Shown piece after piece: positions 1 to 11,104 of a stretch of DNA of 52,717 bases. The stretch's first letter is position 1, and every line of letters begins with the position of its first letter. The notes beneath the pieces were generated by a model that saw only the letters and a program-made list of their open reading frames with translations, made no database searches and was not told the origin of the DNA. The position numbers and the translations under genes are program-made. Origin of the DNA: Gammaproteobacteria bacterium (lineage in GTDB: Bacteria; Pseudomonadota; Gammaproteobacteria; Steroidobacterales; Steroidobacteraceae); contig PLUE01000013.1 in assembly GCA_003164785.1 (NCBI GenBank), positions 6,455-59,171 of the forward strand. The letters run 5' to 3'.

Positions 1-1330
<1,330 letters not shown>

Positions 1331-1422
1331 GCTTTCGTTTGTTATCGGAACCGCTGCACGGTTCGTCAAGCGAACCCAGCGAAATACGCACGATTGAGAA
1401 GATCCTGCGTCAACAATCAGCA

Positions 1423-2580
1423 TCACGCAACAGGTGACTCTGTACGGACCAAAATGCCGGCCAGCATGAAGCGAAACGTGGTGCCGTGATTGACGGCACT
1501 GCAGACCGCAAGCTCGGCGCCGAGCCGTTCTACGAGGTCACGGCACAGAAGAAGGCCAAAACCACTGCCGCGCTCACCCGCGGTTCCGTTGGTGGAAGTG
1601 CGTTGGTCCAGTTTGAACAGGTCGGAAATCTTGTTGGGCGGCATACCAACGCCCGTATCGGTAACTTCGATTTCAACGAAATCGTTACGCAGACACGCCG
1701 TGATTGTGATCTTCCCGCCGGGCAAAGTGAACTTGACCGCATTAGACACGAGATTGCGCAGCACCGCTGCGAGCATATCGCGATGCGCACGCACCTGGAT
1801 GCCCGTGCAGTTGACAAAGAGAGATATGCTCTTCTCGGTAGCTGCCGCCGCCGCGCCTTGGACCGTTTCGCGCGCGATCTCCTCAAAGTCGACGTCAACC
1901 AGCGAGATCGTCATCGTATCCATTTGCAGGCTCGCCCACGCGAACAGACTTTCCATCAATGCATAGGCTTGGCCTGTTGCCTCCTCGATGCCTTGGGCGC
2001 AACGCTCGATTGATGCGATATTCCTCGTGGATACAGTTCGGCGTAAAACGGTCGACAGGCCTAGGATCGCCTGGAAGGGATTGCGAAGATCGTGAGCTAT
2101 CGTTGAAAACAGAAAAGTCATTTGCCGATTTAATGTATCGAGCGCGAGCGATTTCTCTTCAGCCTCGCGACGTGCCGTCTTGAGCTCGGCCAAGAACTCC
2201 CGTCGCGCCTTCGCGTAGCGGATTGCCCGAGCGAGACTCGAGGGCGTCACCTCGGCCTTGGTCAGATAATCGAGCGCTCCCGCCCGCATCAAGCGAATGG
2301 CAATCTCCTGGTCGGCCTCGCCCGTCAACATCAAGACCGCTTGCCCCCCGCCCTCCGGCGACAGCAGAACCGTCAGTAATCCAAAAGCGTCGACGTCGGG
2401 GAGGCGGTAATCAAGCAGCACGCAAGCGAACGCCTGCTCTTTAGCGCAACGAAGGCCGTTTGCGCCGTCCGGTGCTTCGACGAGGTCGTGCTCGAGGCCC
2501 GACTTCTCAAGGGCCCTCCGCACCATCGTTCGGTCGACCTTATCGTCATCGATCAGGAGAATGCGGTTCACGGTTTTCAT
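1423..2580 (-). CDS. Receiver domain-histidine kinase hybrid
   Basis: A 385-residue cytoplasmic signalling protein with a receiver domain first (residues 5-122; phospho-acceptor D57, conserved K108), a linker helix, then HisKA with the H-box STIAHDLRNPF (H163), the N-box NLVSNAVKF and a GHKL ATPase with DTGVGMP and a GSGFGL lid. The receiver-first order suggests the kinase is switched by phosphate from an upstream kinase. The ATG at 2580 lies 2 bases after the stop of the preceding response regulator, so they are probably co-transcribed; an in-frame start at 2610 would overlap that gene and was not chosen. There is no membrane segment and no DNA-binding domain. Confidence 0.9.
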   Translation of the reverse strand: MKTVNRILLIDDDKVDRTMVRRALEKSGLEHDLVEAPDGANGLRCAKEQAFACVLLDYRLPDVDAFGLLTVLLSPEGGGQAVLMLTGEADQEIAIRLMRAGALDYLTKAEVTPSSLARAIRYAKARREFLAELKTARREAEEKSLALDTLNRQMTFLFSTIAHDLRNPFQAILGLSTVLRRTVSTRNIASIERCAQGIEEATGQAYALMESLFAWASLQMDTMTISLVDVDFEEIARETVQGAAAAATEKSISLFVNCTGIQVRAHRDMLAAVLRNLVSNAVKFTLPGGKITITACLRNDFVEIEVTDTGVGMPPNKISDLFKLDQRTSTNGTAGERGSGFGLLLCRDLVERLGAELAVCSAVNHGTTFRFMLAGILVRTESPVA

Positions 2581-2582
2581 GT

Positions 2583-3008
2583 CTACTCGGGAAATTCGAC
2601 GATCTTCCAATAGTGCTCCATCAGCGCTACGGCCTGCATGAAGGTGTTGGCTGGATCCTGCTTGACGATATACCCCGCGACATGCTGATCGTAGGCGCGA
2701 GCCCTGTCCTCCTCCGCCTTCGATGTCGTGATCATAAAAACGATCGAATTTTTCAGATCCTCGTCTGCGCGGATTGCCTGAAGGAACTCAAGCCCGTTCA
2801 TACGCGGCATATTCAGGTCGAGCAGGATCAGATGTGGCTTGGCGAGTTTGGGCCGGCCATTCTCACCGCGCAGGAACTCAAGGGCCTCGATGCCGTCGCG
2901 CGCAACCGTGATCGGATTGCCGATCCGGCTTTTTGCGAAAGCGCGTTTCATCCCCTGAATATCGACTTCATCGTCATCAACCAGTAGCAAATTTACCATC
3001 AGTGTCAT
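2583..3008 (-). CDS. Single-domain response regulator (Rcp1-like)
   Basis: 141 residues consisting only of a receiver domain: acidic cluster DDDE at 11-14, phospho-acceptor D64 in LLDLNMP and conserved K116 in GYIVKQ. Its length, DLNMPRMNG motif and YWKIVEFP tail resemble the Rcp1 family that serves phytochrome-like kinases. It overlaps the upstream kinase by 32 bases and ends 2 bases before the receiver-kinase gene, so the three form an operon. The ATG at 3008 has GGGAAAG six bases upstream; the in-frame ATG at 2999 has nothing comparable. It probably shuttles phosphate between the two kinases; partner identity is inferred from gene order. Confidence 0.92.
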   Translation of the reverse strand: MTLMVNLLLVDDDEVDIQGMKRAFAKSRIGNPITVARDGIEALEFLRGENGRPKLAKPHLILLDLNMPRMNGLEFLQAIRADEDLKNSIVFMITTSKAEEDRARAYDQHVAGYIVKQDPANTFMQAVALMEHYWKIVEFPE

Positions 3009-4173
3009 ATGTGCTTTCCCGTTTGCTATGTGGCCAGGTGAAGTGAACCGAGAGGCCTTGCCCCGCCCGCCCCTCGGTTAGCCAAATCTTTCCACCTTGA
3101 ATTTCGATCAACTTCTTTACTATCGCCAGCCCCATCCCGCTACCTTCAACCTCATCGCGAGGTTTGAGCGTCTGAAACATGCCGAAGACGCGCTCACGGA
3201 AACGCTCCGGGATGCCAGGCCCGTCGTCCGTAACGGTGAACTCGATGGCGTGTGGGAGGGCAAGCGCTTCAATCCACACATGTCCATTTGCCGGACGGTT
3301 GTGGTGCTTGATCGCGTTGCTGATCAGATTCTGCACCACCTGGGTTAGAGGCGCACGAGCTGTTTCAAAAGTTGGCAGGGTCTCGCCCAAGACAATGCTG
3401 AAGCCCTGTGGCGGACTGACGAGAAGGGCAAGCTCTCCGACCAGATCTTTGGTGTCGACGAGATCGCTGGCCGTGTCACCGCGCCCAGCGCGGGAATAGG
3501 CGAGCAGATCGTCCAGCAGGCTCTCCAACCGCCGCACGCGGCTTTTCAAAAGGTCCATGTTGGTACGCGTGTCACCGGTGAGCGAGGATTCGAGATCTTC
3601 CTCGATCCAGCTCACAAGATTCTCGATGCCACGCAGAGGCGCCTTCAGGTCGTGCGAGGCCACATAGGCGAACTGCTCCAGTTCCTCGTTAGAGCGCAGG
3701 AGATCCTGCGCCTGCTGCGCGAGGCGAAATTCCATTTGCTTGCGGTCTGTGATGTCGATTCGGATCGCGGCGTAACCGATAAGTTTTTCACGTTCGCCAA
3801 GGATCGGCACGATCGTAGTGTCAACCCAATAGAATGAGCCATCTTTCGCGCGGTTTCGAATTTCACCACGCCATGTTTTCCCTTTGGCGATGTCTCGATA
3901 CATATCAATGAAGAACGAGCGCGGGTGGAATCCAGAATTCAGAATTCGATGGTTTGCTCCAAGGATCTCGGTCAGTGAATACTTTGATAATTTCAGGAAC
4001 GAGTGGTTCGCATATTTAATGACGCCCTTTGCATCGGTGATGGCGATGATGGCGTTTTCATCGAGCACGCTGTAGCAAATGTTCTGCGCGAAAATCGACT
4101 GAAACTGTTCGTCGGTTAGCTCGCCCTTGAAGGGGTTTTCGCGCAAGTTGCTTGGGAGGAAATTCGGCGTCAT
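2977..4173 (-). CDS. PAS-domain sensor histidine kinase
   Basis: A 398-residue soluble kinase. A PAS domain with its PAC tail spans about residues 28-145 (ending AAIRIDITDRKQ), followed by HisKA with VASHDLKAPLRG (H174) and a HATPase domain with NLISNAIKHH, DDGPGIP and GSGMGLAIVKKL. The H-box and the GMFQTLKPRDEVEGSGMGL segment resemble phytochrome-associated kinases, but no GAF or PHY domain is present, so the signal is unknown. The ATG at 4173 has AAGGGG about 8 bases upstream; a longer frame would need TTG at 4242. It is the first gene of the kinase-regulator-kinase operon. Confidence 0.92.
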   Translation of the reverse strand: MTPNFLPSNLRENPFKGELTDEQFQSIFAQNICYSVLDENAIIAITDAKGVIKYANHSFLKLSKYSLTEILGANHRILNSGFHPRSFFIDMYRDIAKGKTWRGEIRNRAKDGSFYWVDTTIVPILGEREKLIGYAAIRIDITDRKQMEFRLAQQAQDLLRSNEELEQFAYVASHDLKAPLRGIENLVSWIEEDLESSLTGDTRTNMDLLKSRVRRLESLLDDLLAYSRAGRGDTASDLVDTKDLVGELALLVSPPQGFSIVLGETLPTFETARAPLTQVVQNLISNAIKHHNRPANGHVWIEALALPHAIEFTVTDDGPGIPERFRERVFGMFQTLKPRDEVEGSGMGLAIVKKLIEIQGGKIWLTEGRAGQGLSVHFTWPHSKRESTYDTDGKFATG

Positions 4174-4352
4174 GCCGGCGCCCCTTGTCCTGTTGCCCAG
4201 GTCCTGGCAGACAAATGGCGTTTTGCTCGATGCGCTGGCCAAGTTGAGCAGCAGATTGCTGAGAACGCATCCGGAATCGATGCAAGAAGCTGTCGACGCT
4301 TCTCTGCGGTTATATCCATGGACCCGCTAATTACCGCTTCCCCTGTCATCCG

Positions 4353-4547
4353 TCACTGCCCCTTTGCTAGTGGCTTCTGATCCGCCAGATACTTCTCAGC
4401 GGCGTCACGAACGACCCAAGCCAGCGAAACCCTTTTTTTCTTCGCGATGACTTCTAACGTCCGATAAAGCTCCGGGGGGAAACTGATCGACGCGCGCTGC
4501 GCCGAACCGGAATTCAGTCCAGATTTCTTTCGTTTGCTAGCAGACAT
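4353..4547 (-). CDS. Ribbon-helix-helix (CopG-like) DNA-binding protein
   Basis: 64 residues: a Lys/Ser-rich N-terminus, then RASISFPPELYRTLEVIAKK and SLAWVVRDAAEKYL, the strand-helix-helix pattern of the CopG/Arc superfamily. Such small dimers usually repress promoters or act as antitoxins. No toxin-like partner is obvious next to it. The ATG at 4547 has GGGGA about 8 bases upstream; the open frame extends to 4748, but that extension lacks any domain. It lies 179 bases upstream of the PAS-kinase operon on the same strand, so it may be the first gene of that unit or autonomous. Confidence 0.75.
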   Translation of the reverse strand: MSASKRKKSGLNSGSAQRASISFPPELYRTLEVIAKKKRVSLAWVVRDAAEKYLADQKPLAKGQ

Positions 4548-4713
4548 GGCGGCGTCCCCGGATTGAATCATGCACCAACTTACACCATATTGATGCAGAT
4601 TGCCATGCCAGTTAGTGACAGAGTCGGGCCTGCGACAGTGGTGCGGTTGGTCGGATGACCGGGTTTTACCTATTGTAAGCGTGTGGGAGTGACCCCTTGC
4701 CGGGGCGTAGATC

Positions 4714-4881
4714 TTATCGACGGCGCTTGATCTCGGGCAGGACCTCATCGATCACGATGTTTTCCGCGGCGGCCTTGCCGAGTGCGACATTCAGTTGATG
4801 CAGCAGGTCGGCTACGCTTTCCGCTCTCCCTGCTATTATTCGACTCGTGAGATTTAATCTTTCACCGGATACCATGCCCAT
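4714..4881 (-). CDS. Small hypothetical protein, 55 residues
   Basis: A short frame starting MGMVSGERLN and ending DEVLPEIKRRR. Its middle (ESVADLLHQLNVALGKAAAE) is strongly helical, and the composition looks like coding DNA. ATG codons lie at 4881 and 4875; GGAGAC is on the opposite strand here, so no strong ribosome site supports the start. I do not recognise the family. It could be an independent small protein upstream of the RHH gene, or the preserved 3' end of a larger lost gene. The stop codon is 166 bases upstream of the RHH start. Confidence 0.4.
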   Translation of the reverse strand: MGMVSGERLNLTSRIIAGRAESVADLLHQLNVALGKAAAENIVIDEVLPEIKRRR

Positions 4882-5307
4882 TTAGGAGACGTCTTCCGTA
4901 TGCCCCGTATCCTAGAAGACCGCCCGCGCGAGATGAGAGCTCAGGTGGAGTACCTCACGCGAAACGAATCATGTATGCGGCTGATCACACCCATATGGCA
5001 GGGCGAGCATTTGAAAGAGAATATCGGCAGTGGCGTCTGTAGGGGCGTCACAGAATATTGGTCGTCCTGTATTCAGTGGGGGAAATCACATTTAACAAGC
5101 TTTGGAAATAGTTCCGAGGTGGACATAAATGCGGCAGACACGACGCGCACGGCATCGAGTACTCGGCCACTCATCCACGGACGGTGGCAGCAAAAATCCG
5201 GTGTCACGATTGATCGGTCGAAAGTTGCTCATGGCGTCCACCGAAGCGAGGGAACTCACATGATTATTACGCATTTCAATCGATTAAGTCAGACAGGCTG
5301 CTAGGAA
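4882..5307. other. Intergenic stretch without a convincing gene
   Basis: A plus-strand frame (4900-5304) is open here, but its translation has uneven composition, no domain and no ribosome site, so it is not called as a gene. The stretch probably holds divergent promoters for the 55-residue ORF and the amidase; no clear -35/-10 pair was found. Confidence 0.4.
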
Positions 5308-6813
5308 ATGCAATATACCGCCGCTGGGCTGCCGATCGAACTGCACAGCGCCACGCAGTTGCTGGCGCTGTTGAAATCGCGAGCGTTAGGGGCCGTCGAA
5401 TTGCTCGATATGCTCCTGGCTCGCATCGAGCATCTCAATCCCGAATTGAACGCCGTCGTCGTCATCGATGCCGACGGCGCTCGGGCAAGCGCTCGCGCCG
5501 CGGATGACACGCCGGCGGCCCGGCGGGGTCCGTTGCACGGTCTTCCCATGACGTTCAAGGATGTGTGGGAGGTCTCCGGTATGACGGCCAGCTGTGGCCT
5601 ACCCGAACTCAAATTGCATCGGCCGCTGCGAGACGCCGACGCGGTGGCGCGCTTACGGCGGGCAGGGGTTATTCCATTCGGCAAGACCAACGTCCCAACA
5701 CTCGCAGCGGATCACCAGAGCTACAACCCCGTGTATGGCACGACCAATAACCCGTGGGACATCGTGCGCACGCCGGGTGGATCGTCCGGCGGCGCGGCGG
5801 CCGCGGTCGCGGCGGGCCTCACACCGCTCGAACTCGGCAGTGACATCGGCGGCTCCATTCGCTGTCCATCGCATTTTTGCGGAGTGTACGGACATAAGAG
5901 CAGTTTCGGAATCGTGCCGATGCGAGGGCACATTCCGCCGCCGCCCGGTAGTTTCACCGCGCCACCGCTCGGCATCGCCGGCCCCATCGCGCGGTGCCCT
6001 GAGGATTTGGAGCGCGCGCTGGACGTGCTGGTCGCGCCGGCCGAGTGGGATCGTTCCGCGTGGTCGGTGCAAATCCCGAAAAGTCGCCATGAGCGTCTGG
6101 ATCAATTTCGAGTCGCCGTCTGGGCCGACCAAAGCAGCTACAGCGTCGATAGCCGCTATTGCGCGGCTCTCGAAGATTACGCGCGGGCTTTGAGCGCGGC
6201 CGGCGTGCACATCGACGTCACGGCGCGGCCGCCCATTGACCCGTTCGCGAGCGACGATCTGTACGTGGCGATGTTGTTCCGCGCGATATCGGTCGGAATG
6301 GATGAAGAGATGCTGCTCCAGACCGACCGAGCCGCCGTGGAATATGGCGGAGGCTCGCGCGGATATCCGCAGCGCATCGCGCGCGCCGTGCGCATGTCGC
6401 ACGCGGAAGCCGAAGGGCTTCGTGAAGATCAGCAGCGCCTGTGTCGGCAGTGGGCGCAGTTCTTCACGGACTTCGATCTAATCCTCTGCCCCGTCATGCC
6501 GACCGTCGCCTACCGGCATGATCAGTCGGGCCAAGGTTCCGGCCACATCGCGCAGTACAGCCGCACCCTTCAAGTCGACGGAAAGGCAGTGCCCTATTTG
6601 AACGGCCTGCAGTGGCCTGGGCTTGCCACGGTTGCAAACTTGCCGGCGACGGCCATTCCCACGGGACGCTTCATCTACGGCTTGCCGGTGGGCCTGCAGG
6701 CCATCGGACCTTATTTGGAAGATCGAACTGCACTGCGGTTTGCGCAACTCGCCGCTGCCGTAGTCGGCGGATTCGTCGCGCCTCCACAACCGGCGCCGGC
6801 CGGCCTACGCTGA
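5308..6813 (+). CDS. Amidase signature family enzyme
   Basis: 501 residues, usual length for the amidase-signature family (GatA, acetamidase, 6-aminohexanoate hydrolase), which hydrolyse carboxamides or amide-linked compounds with a Ser-cisSer-Lys triad. The triad is complete: K84 in MTFKDVWEV, S159 in TPGGSSGG and nucleophile S183 in GSDIGGSIRCP, the usual 24 residues after the cis-Ser. There is no signal peptide, so it acts in the cytoplasm. No gatB or gatC is near, so it is not likely the tRNA amidotransferase subunit; substrate unknown. An AGGA lies very close to the ATG, so translation initiation may be weak. Confidence 0.92.
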   Translation: MQYTAAGLPIELHSATQLLALLKSRALGAVELLDMLLARIEHLNPELNAVVVIDADGARASARAADDTPAARRGPLHGLPMTFKDVWEVSGMTASCGLPELKLHRPLRDADAVARLRRAGVIPFGKTNVPTLAADHQSYNPVYGTTNNPWDIVRTPGGSSGGAAAAVAAGLTPLELGSDIGGSIRCPSHFCGVYGHKSSFGIVPMRGHIPPPPGSFTAPPLGIAGPIARCPEDLERALDVLVAPAEWDRSAWSVQIPKSRHERLDQFRVAVWADQSSYSVDSRYCAALEDYARALSAAGVHIDVTARPPIDPFASDDLYVAMLFRAISVGMDEEMLLQTDRAAVEYGGGSRGYPQRIARAVRMSHAEAEGLREDQQRLCRQWAQFFTDFDLILCPVMPTVAYRHDQSGQGSGHIAQYSRTLQVDGKAVPYLNGLQWPGLATVANLPATAIPTGRFIYGLPVGLQAIGPYLEDRTALRFAQLAAAVVGGFVAPPQPAPAGLR

Positions 6814-7054
6814 AACCGTACGCGGCAAGGTGCCCGACATCGAGCGGCGGCGCCTGATGCCGTACGGTCCCGGCGGTGTGCCCTTCGGCGCACTCCCCTC
6901 GGGTATACCCTTGGACGGCGCTTTGCTCGGAGGAGAATCTGGGCGGGCGTTCGCTGACGCGGGTAGCAGATCAAGGTGGATAGTCGACACGGAAGTCATT
7001 CTAATAGCTCATCGCGCTCTTTAGCGGAGATCCTCGCTTCAGTCTCCTCATCGT
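6814..7054. other. Short intergenic stretch
   Basis: On the minus strand a 20-codon frame starting MNDEETEARI overlaps the stop of the DUF1269-like remnant as ATGA. It is followed by a Pro-rich frame (6805-6999), also starting as ATGA. Neither looks like a known family; they are probably downstream debris of the broken gene. Confidence 0.25.
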
Positions 7055-7420
7055 TCATTTTTGCCTCTGCAGTGCCTCTATTCGCTCTTGTAGCTCCAGT
7101 TCGGCTTGTTCGGCACGCGCCTGATCTCGCCCCAGGGCATTCTCCATTGCGCTAAGGTGATTCATCTGCCCTTCCAATACATCAGCGACAATCGCGTACT
7201 TGCCCCGGGTCAATGCCATCGAAACATCTGTCAGGAAGCGAGCCGTCTCTTCGGAGGTGTACCGATCCCCGATGAAGCCGAGAAGGGCACCTGCACCCAT
7301 TGCCGATAGCTATACCAGACGGTCCGCCCAGAAACCCAGCCAGGCCGCCGAGGGCCATCCAAGCCACATCCCGATTGGGAATTCCTCCTGCACGCGCTCA
7401 CGATAGACTGCGCCACTCCC
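7055..7420 (-). pseudogene. DUF1269-like small membrane protein, frameshifted
   Basis: Three pieces of one protein lie in two frames. The N-terminal piece (RERVQEEFPIG, to about 7370) and the C-terminal piece (MGAGALLGFIGD to the end, 7300-7055) share a frame. The glycine-rich piece between them (ALGGLAGFLGGPSGIAIG) is readable only in another frame, and the shared frame has a stop at 7310. Joined, they give the usual order of DUF1269-type proteins: short beta part, Gly-rich membrane hairpin, then a conserved LTRGKYAIVADV segment, followed here by a long helix rich in Glu and Gln. Two compensating indels within about 70 bases broke the gene; sequencing error cannot be excluded. Confidence 0.65.
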
Positions 7421-7817
7421 TTTCAGACGACAACTATAGGCCGAGGCGCCGCAATACGGGCTTTCGCGTAACGCTGCGCATGAAGGGCTGAGCGAGCGAA
7501 TCCAGCTTGGCTTAGCCATTCTTTAGCCGCAACTCGGCCGGATCGCGATTACTTGGGCTCGACGTGAAAAAGTTCACAAACATGGAAATGCTCAGCTTGG
7601 TAACTCTTCCGCCTCGTGACGTCGAAGACAATACGCGCTTTCCACGATCGACAGGCACTCATGAACGCCACGAGGGTTGGTCGGATGTCAGCGCATTCCC
7701 TCAAGGGTCACACATGCCTGCGGCGAGAACCTGCGAGGGACCTAACTAAGTGAAATACCCTATTGGATGAAAGGCCGAGTTGTCGCCGCATGACTGCAAT
7801 CTGTTGGTAACCCCATT
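7421..7817. other. Intergenic stretch, nothing recognised
   Basis: Contains a 61-codon plus-strand frame (7564-7749) without domain features or ribosome site. I see no gene, repeat or RNA here. Confidence 0.4.
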
Positions 7818-8375
7818 ATGCAAGGATTCAATCCGGCGCTTCCCATAGCGCCGTATATCCGGCGGATCGACCTTCCGGGAGGAGAACTAAAGCGTGCATT
7901 TTTGTATGCGCTCTTTCGATTGACGTCGAAGGGAACGTCGTTCATCGATGCAGATATCGACGCACTACGCCTTGAGCAAAGCAAATGGGACTCTCGCGTG
8001 GTGCGGGTTAATCCTGCTGCGCGCCGGGCACCGCTCGCCGGTACGAGTTTCGCCGGCGAGTGGATTGACACCGCAGACAGCCTCCCCGGTCGTATTATCC
8101 TCTACCTGCGTGGCGCCGCTTTTATGTTTCGCTGGCCTGCCATATACACCGCAATGCTCACGCGGTGGTGCACACGACTGGCAACGATCCGCCGTGATGG
8201 CCGGGAAACTGATGTTGGTGTCCGCCGGTATGCGCCTAATTCGAGATCAGATATCCGAGGGATCGCGGTGACGGTTGCCGATACCGATAGTTCGCATTAT
8301 CCGGGCCACCTGGTGCAGACGTTCACGCCAGCGGAACATTGGCGGAGAGTTCATCCAGCCAGACCTCCGCGGTAG
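7818..8375 (+). pseudogene. Alpha/beta-hydrolase (acetyl-esterase type) 5' remnant
   Basis: The translation matches the N-terminal half of hormone-sensitive-lipase-like esterases: a helical start, then GTSFAGEWIDT and RIILYLRGAAF, which aligns with the usual VLYLHGGGF oxyanion motif, and PAIYTAMLTRWC. The family's HGGG is RGAA here. After about residue 120 the similarity decays, with only a faint RRYAPN where YRLAPE is expected. The GDSAGG nucleophile and the Asp/His part are absent. Its end runs 53 bases into the convergent NAD synthetase gene. It is a truncated, inactive relic. Confidence 0.6.
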
Positions 8376-10383
8376 CATCGCTCGGGGCCCGCCAGTCACC
8401 GCGCGGCGAGAGGGAACCGCCCGACCCAACCTTGGGCCCGTTCGGCAGTGCCGAGCGTTTGAATTGGCTGGTTTCGAAGAATCGCGTGATGAACACACGC
8501 AGCCAATGCTCGACGGCCAGTAAATCGAATTCCCGACGCTGGTCAAAGGGCATCCCCTCGGGCCAAGCGCCGCGATCTCGGATCGACCAGGCCCTGGCGG
8601 CCAGGAAAGCGACTTTGCTTGGACGAAAACCGAATCGACTCAGGTAATAGAGATTGAAGTCCTGCAGTTCATATGGACCGACAATCGCTTCCGCTGTCTG
8701 CGGCCCAGCCCCCGCCTCTCGGGGCACGAGTTCAGGGCTGCTGACGGTATTCAGAATATCTCCAAGCACCGCGGTCGCCGCAGCGCCGAGATCGACCCGG
8801 GTCCGAGCCCAGCGAACCAGATATCGGATCAGCGTCTTCGGCACCGATGCATTGACTGCGTAGTGCGCCATTTGGTCGCCGACGCCATAGGTTGTGTAGC
8901 CGAGTGCCAATTCCGACAGGTCACTCGTGCCAACCACCAGTCCACCGTGCAAATTTGCGAGCCGGAACAGGTACGAGGCGCGCACCCCCGCTTGGACATT
9001 CTCGAACGTCACGTCATAGACTTTCTCGCCACGGCCGTACGGATGACCGATATCGACCAGTGTCTGCAGCACCGAGGCGCCGATATCGATCTCGCCGGCC
9101 CCGACCTCGAGCGCCTGCATCAGACGATGGGCGCTATCGCGTGTACCGGCGCTCGTGCCAAGGCCGGGGAGCGTATAGCCCAGCACGTTTGAGCGCGGTA
9201 GATGAAGCGCGTCGACGGCCTTCGCCGCCACGATCAGCGCATGAGTGGAGTCGAGTCCACCCGATACGCCGATCACCAGCTTCTTGATTCCCGTCGCTTC
9301 CATGCGTCGCACCAAGCCCTGCACTTGAATCTGATACACCTCACCACATCGCTCATCGAGGTTCGCTTCATCACAAGAAACGTACGGGAATCGAGGTATA
9401 TTGCGTTTCAGCGAGACCGGCACTGTGGGTAGCGCCAAATCGAACTCGATGCGCCGCAGCTGGATCAGACGCTCGCGATGCAGTCCTACACAGTCGCTAA
9501 AGCTCGTGGTCCGTCCCCTCTCCTGGCGCACGCGCTCGAGGTCGAGGTCTGCGGTGATGAACCCGCCCGCCGAACGGAATCGCTGTGACTCCGCAAGGCA
9601 TTCGCCGTTCTCACAGATGAGAGCATGTCCATCCCAGGCCAGATCGGTCGTCGATTCACCGTATCCCGCCGCGGCATAAAGATGACCGGCGATACACTTG
9701 GCGGAATGAGATGTGCACAACAACCGGCGGTAGGCGGCCTTACCAACGGTGATATCGCTCGCCGAAAGATTGGCGAGAACCGTCGCCCCGCCGAGCGCGG
9801 CATAACTGCTCGGCGAGATGGGCACCCATAGGTCCTCGCAAATTTCAACGTGCAACACAAAGTCGGGAACGTTGCGCGCCGCGAAAAGCAGCTGATTTCC
9901 GAACGGGGCAACGTGCCCGGCGATCCGGATCGTGTCATTGAGGGCCTGCCCGGCCGAGGCGTATTGCCGCTTCTCGTAGAATTCGCGGTAGTTGGGCAGG
10001 TACGTCTTTGGAACCACGCCGAGCAACTCCCCGCCGTAGATTACCAGAGCACAGTTGAATAGCCGCTGTTCGGAACGCACTGGAGCCCCAATGACCAGCA
10101 ACGTTGGCAGAGATCGCGAGGCAACCAATATCCGGCCTACCGCGTCTTCCACCGCGTCGAGCACGGTATCCTGCTGCACGAGATCTTCGATGGAGTAGCC
10201 CGATAGGCCCAATTCCGGGAATACCGCGAGCACCGCGTGCTCATTCGCCGCGTCTTCCGCTAGTTGGAGCGTACGCTCCGCGTTCGATGCGGGAGAGGCA
10301 ATTCTTACTTGCGGCGTGCACACGGCCACGCGTGCAAAGCCGTGCGTATAGAGGGACTCGAATGGGCCGTGGCGATTATTCAT
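8323..10383 (-). CDS. nadE: Glutamine-dependent NAD+ synthetase
   Basis: 686 residues. It converts deamido-NAD to NAD+ using ATP and ammonia released from glutamine, the last step of NAD synthesis. The N-terminal nitrilase-fold glutaminase carries the full triad: E57 in [10 protein letters not shown]126 in [16 protein letters not shown] and C182 in [10 protein letters not shown]. The synthetase domain begins near residue 340, with the PP-loop SGGLDST at 374-380. Length and two-domain layout fit the long bacterial form. The ATG at 10383 has a strong GGAGGAG about 4 bases upstream; an earlier in-frame start at 10431 does not. Its 3' end overlaps the esterase remnant. Confidence 0.95.
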   Translation of the reverse strand: MNNRHGPFESLYTHGFARVAVCTPQVRIASPASNAERTLQLAEDAANEHAVLAVFPELGLSGYSIEDLVQQDTVLDAVEDAVGRILVASRSLPTLLVIGAPVRSEQRLFNCALVIYGGELLGVVPKTYLPNYREFYEKRQYASAGQALNDTIRIAGHVAPFGNQLLFAARNVPDFVLHVEICEDLWVPISPSSYAALGGATVLANLSASDITVGKAAYRRLLCTSHSAKCIAGHLYAAAGYGESTTDLAWDGHALICENGECLAESQRFRSAGGFITADLDLERVRQERGRTTSFSDCVGLHRERLIQLRRIEFDLALPTVPVSLKRNIPRFPYVSCDEANLDERCGEVYQIQVQGLVRRMEATGIKKLVIGVSGGLDSTHALIVAAKAVDALHLPRSNVLGYTLPGLGTSAGTRDSAHRLMQALEVGAGEIDIGASVLQTLVDIGHPYGRGEKVYDVTFENVQAGVRASYLFRLANLHGGLVVGTSDLSELALGYTTYGVGDQMAHYAVNASVPKTLIRYLVRWARTRVDLGAAATAVLGDILNTVSSPELVPREAGAGPQTAEAIVGPYELQDFNLYYLSRFGFRPSKVAFLAARAWSIRDRGAWPEGMPFDQRREFDLLAVEHWLRVFITRFFETSQFKRSALPNGPKVGSGGSLSPRGDWRAPSDATAEVWLDELSANVPLA

Positions 10384-11104
10384 GTGCTCCTCCGGCACCG
10401 CCTCGCGGTGCCCATGACCTGGGCCAATCAAGGCCGTTTATTCCAGTGTACACGCGTACCGATGCGCTACGCGCCGACCCGCCGACAACGCGTGGCAGCG
10501 CGTGTGAACTTACGGAAATCCACGATGCACTTGGCCCGGAGATAGTACTAGGCTCGTGGCTTCAAATGCTGAGGTGATTCCTTTGAATGCCGAATCGATT
10601 TCTCCCTTCCTTCATCCGGTTCGCGCTCGTGAGACGGGTCATGAGTGCGAGGATCACGCCCCACCCTTCTCGGAACACGTTGCCGTTGCGATCATTTTGT
10701 TTGCTGGCTTTTTCTTTCTTTTCGTAATTGGACTGCTGCTCCTGCTCCAGGGTTTCCTCCTCTGCGATTCTCATCCAGCAGCGCCGATCAATGAATCCGC
10801 AGTCGATGCATGGCGGGGAACAGCCCATGGAGCGCGCCCTCCTCGATCTCGAAGAGCGGCGCAGCGGGGAGCCGAGCCCCCGCGAGCGGTGATAGTTCGC
10901 CGAATCATCGGTGAACCGATGTCGTATGAGAAAACCTCGCTCAGGCGCGACAAGCAGAAGCGGCGCATTGGGTAAGACAATCACCTAGCAATTACCGATG
11001 GCGCCCGCTGCGGTCATGGAGAATCATGCTCGACATCGAGGTAAAGCGTGTCCTGCAAACAGCTATTGATTTGATGTTATTGAATCAATTTATGGAGATA
11101 TCAA
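10384..11104. other. 720-base stretch without a confident gene
   Basis: Frames of about 140 codons are open on both strands (10556-10975 plus, 10562-10984 minus). The plus one has a hydrophobic run at about 10680-10770, but its tail is low-complexity Arg-rich; neither has a ribosome site or a recognisable domain. Just upstream of the BON gene, ATTGATT (11065-11071) and AATCAAT (11083-11089) form a 7-bp inverted repeat that might be an operator. Confidence 0.35.

Noticed and set aside
4900..5304. 134-codon plus-strand frame before the amidase
   Set aside because: No ribosome site, no domain, random-looking composition.
10556..10984. Overlapping frames of about 140 codons on both strands, one with a hydrophobic run
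   Set aside because: Neither has a start signal or family match; the hydrophobic run follows from a T-rich patch.
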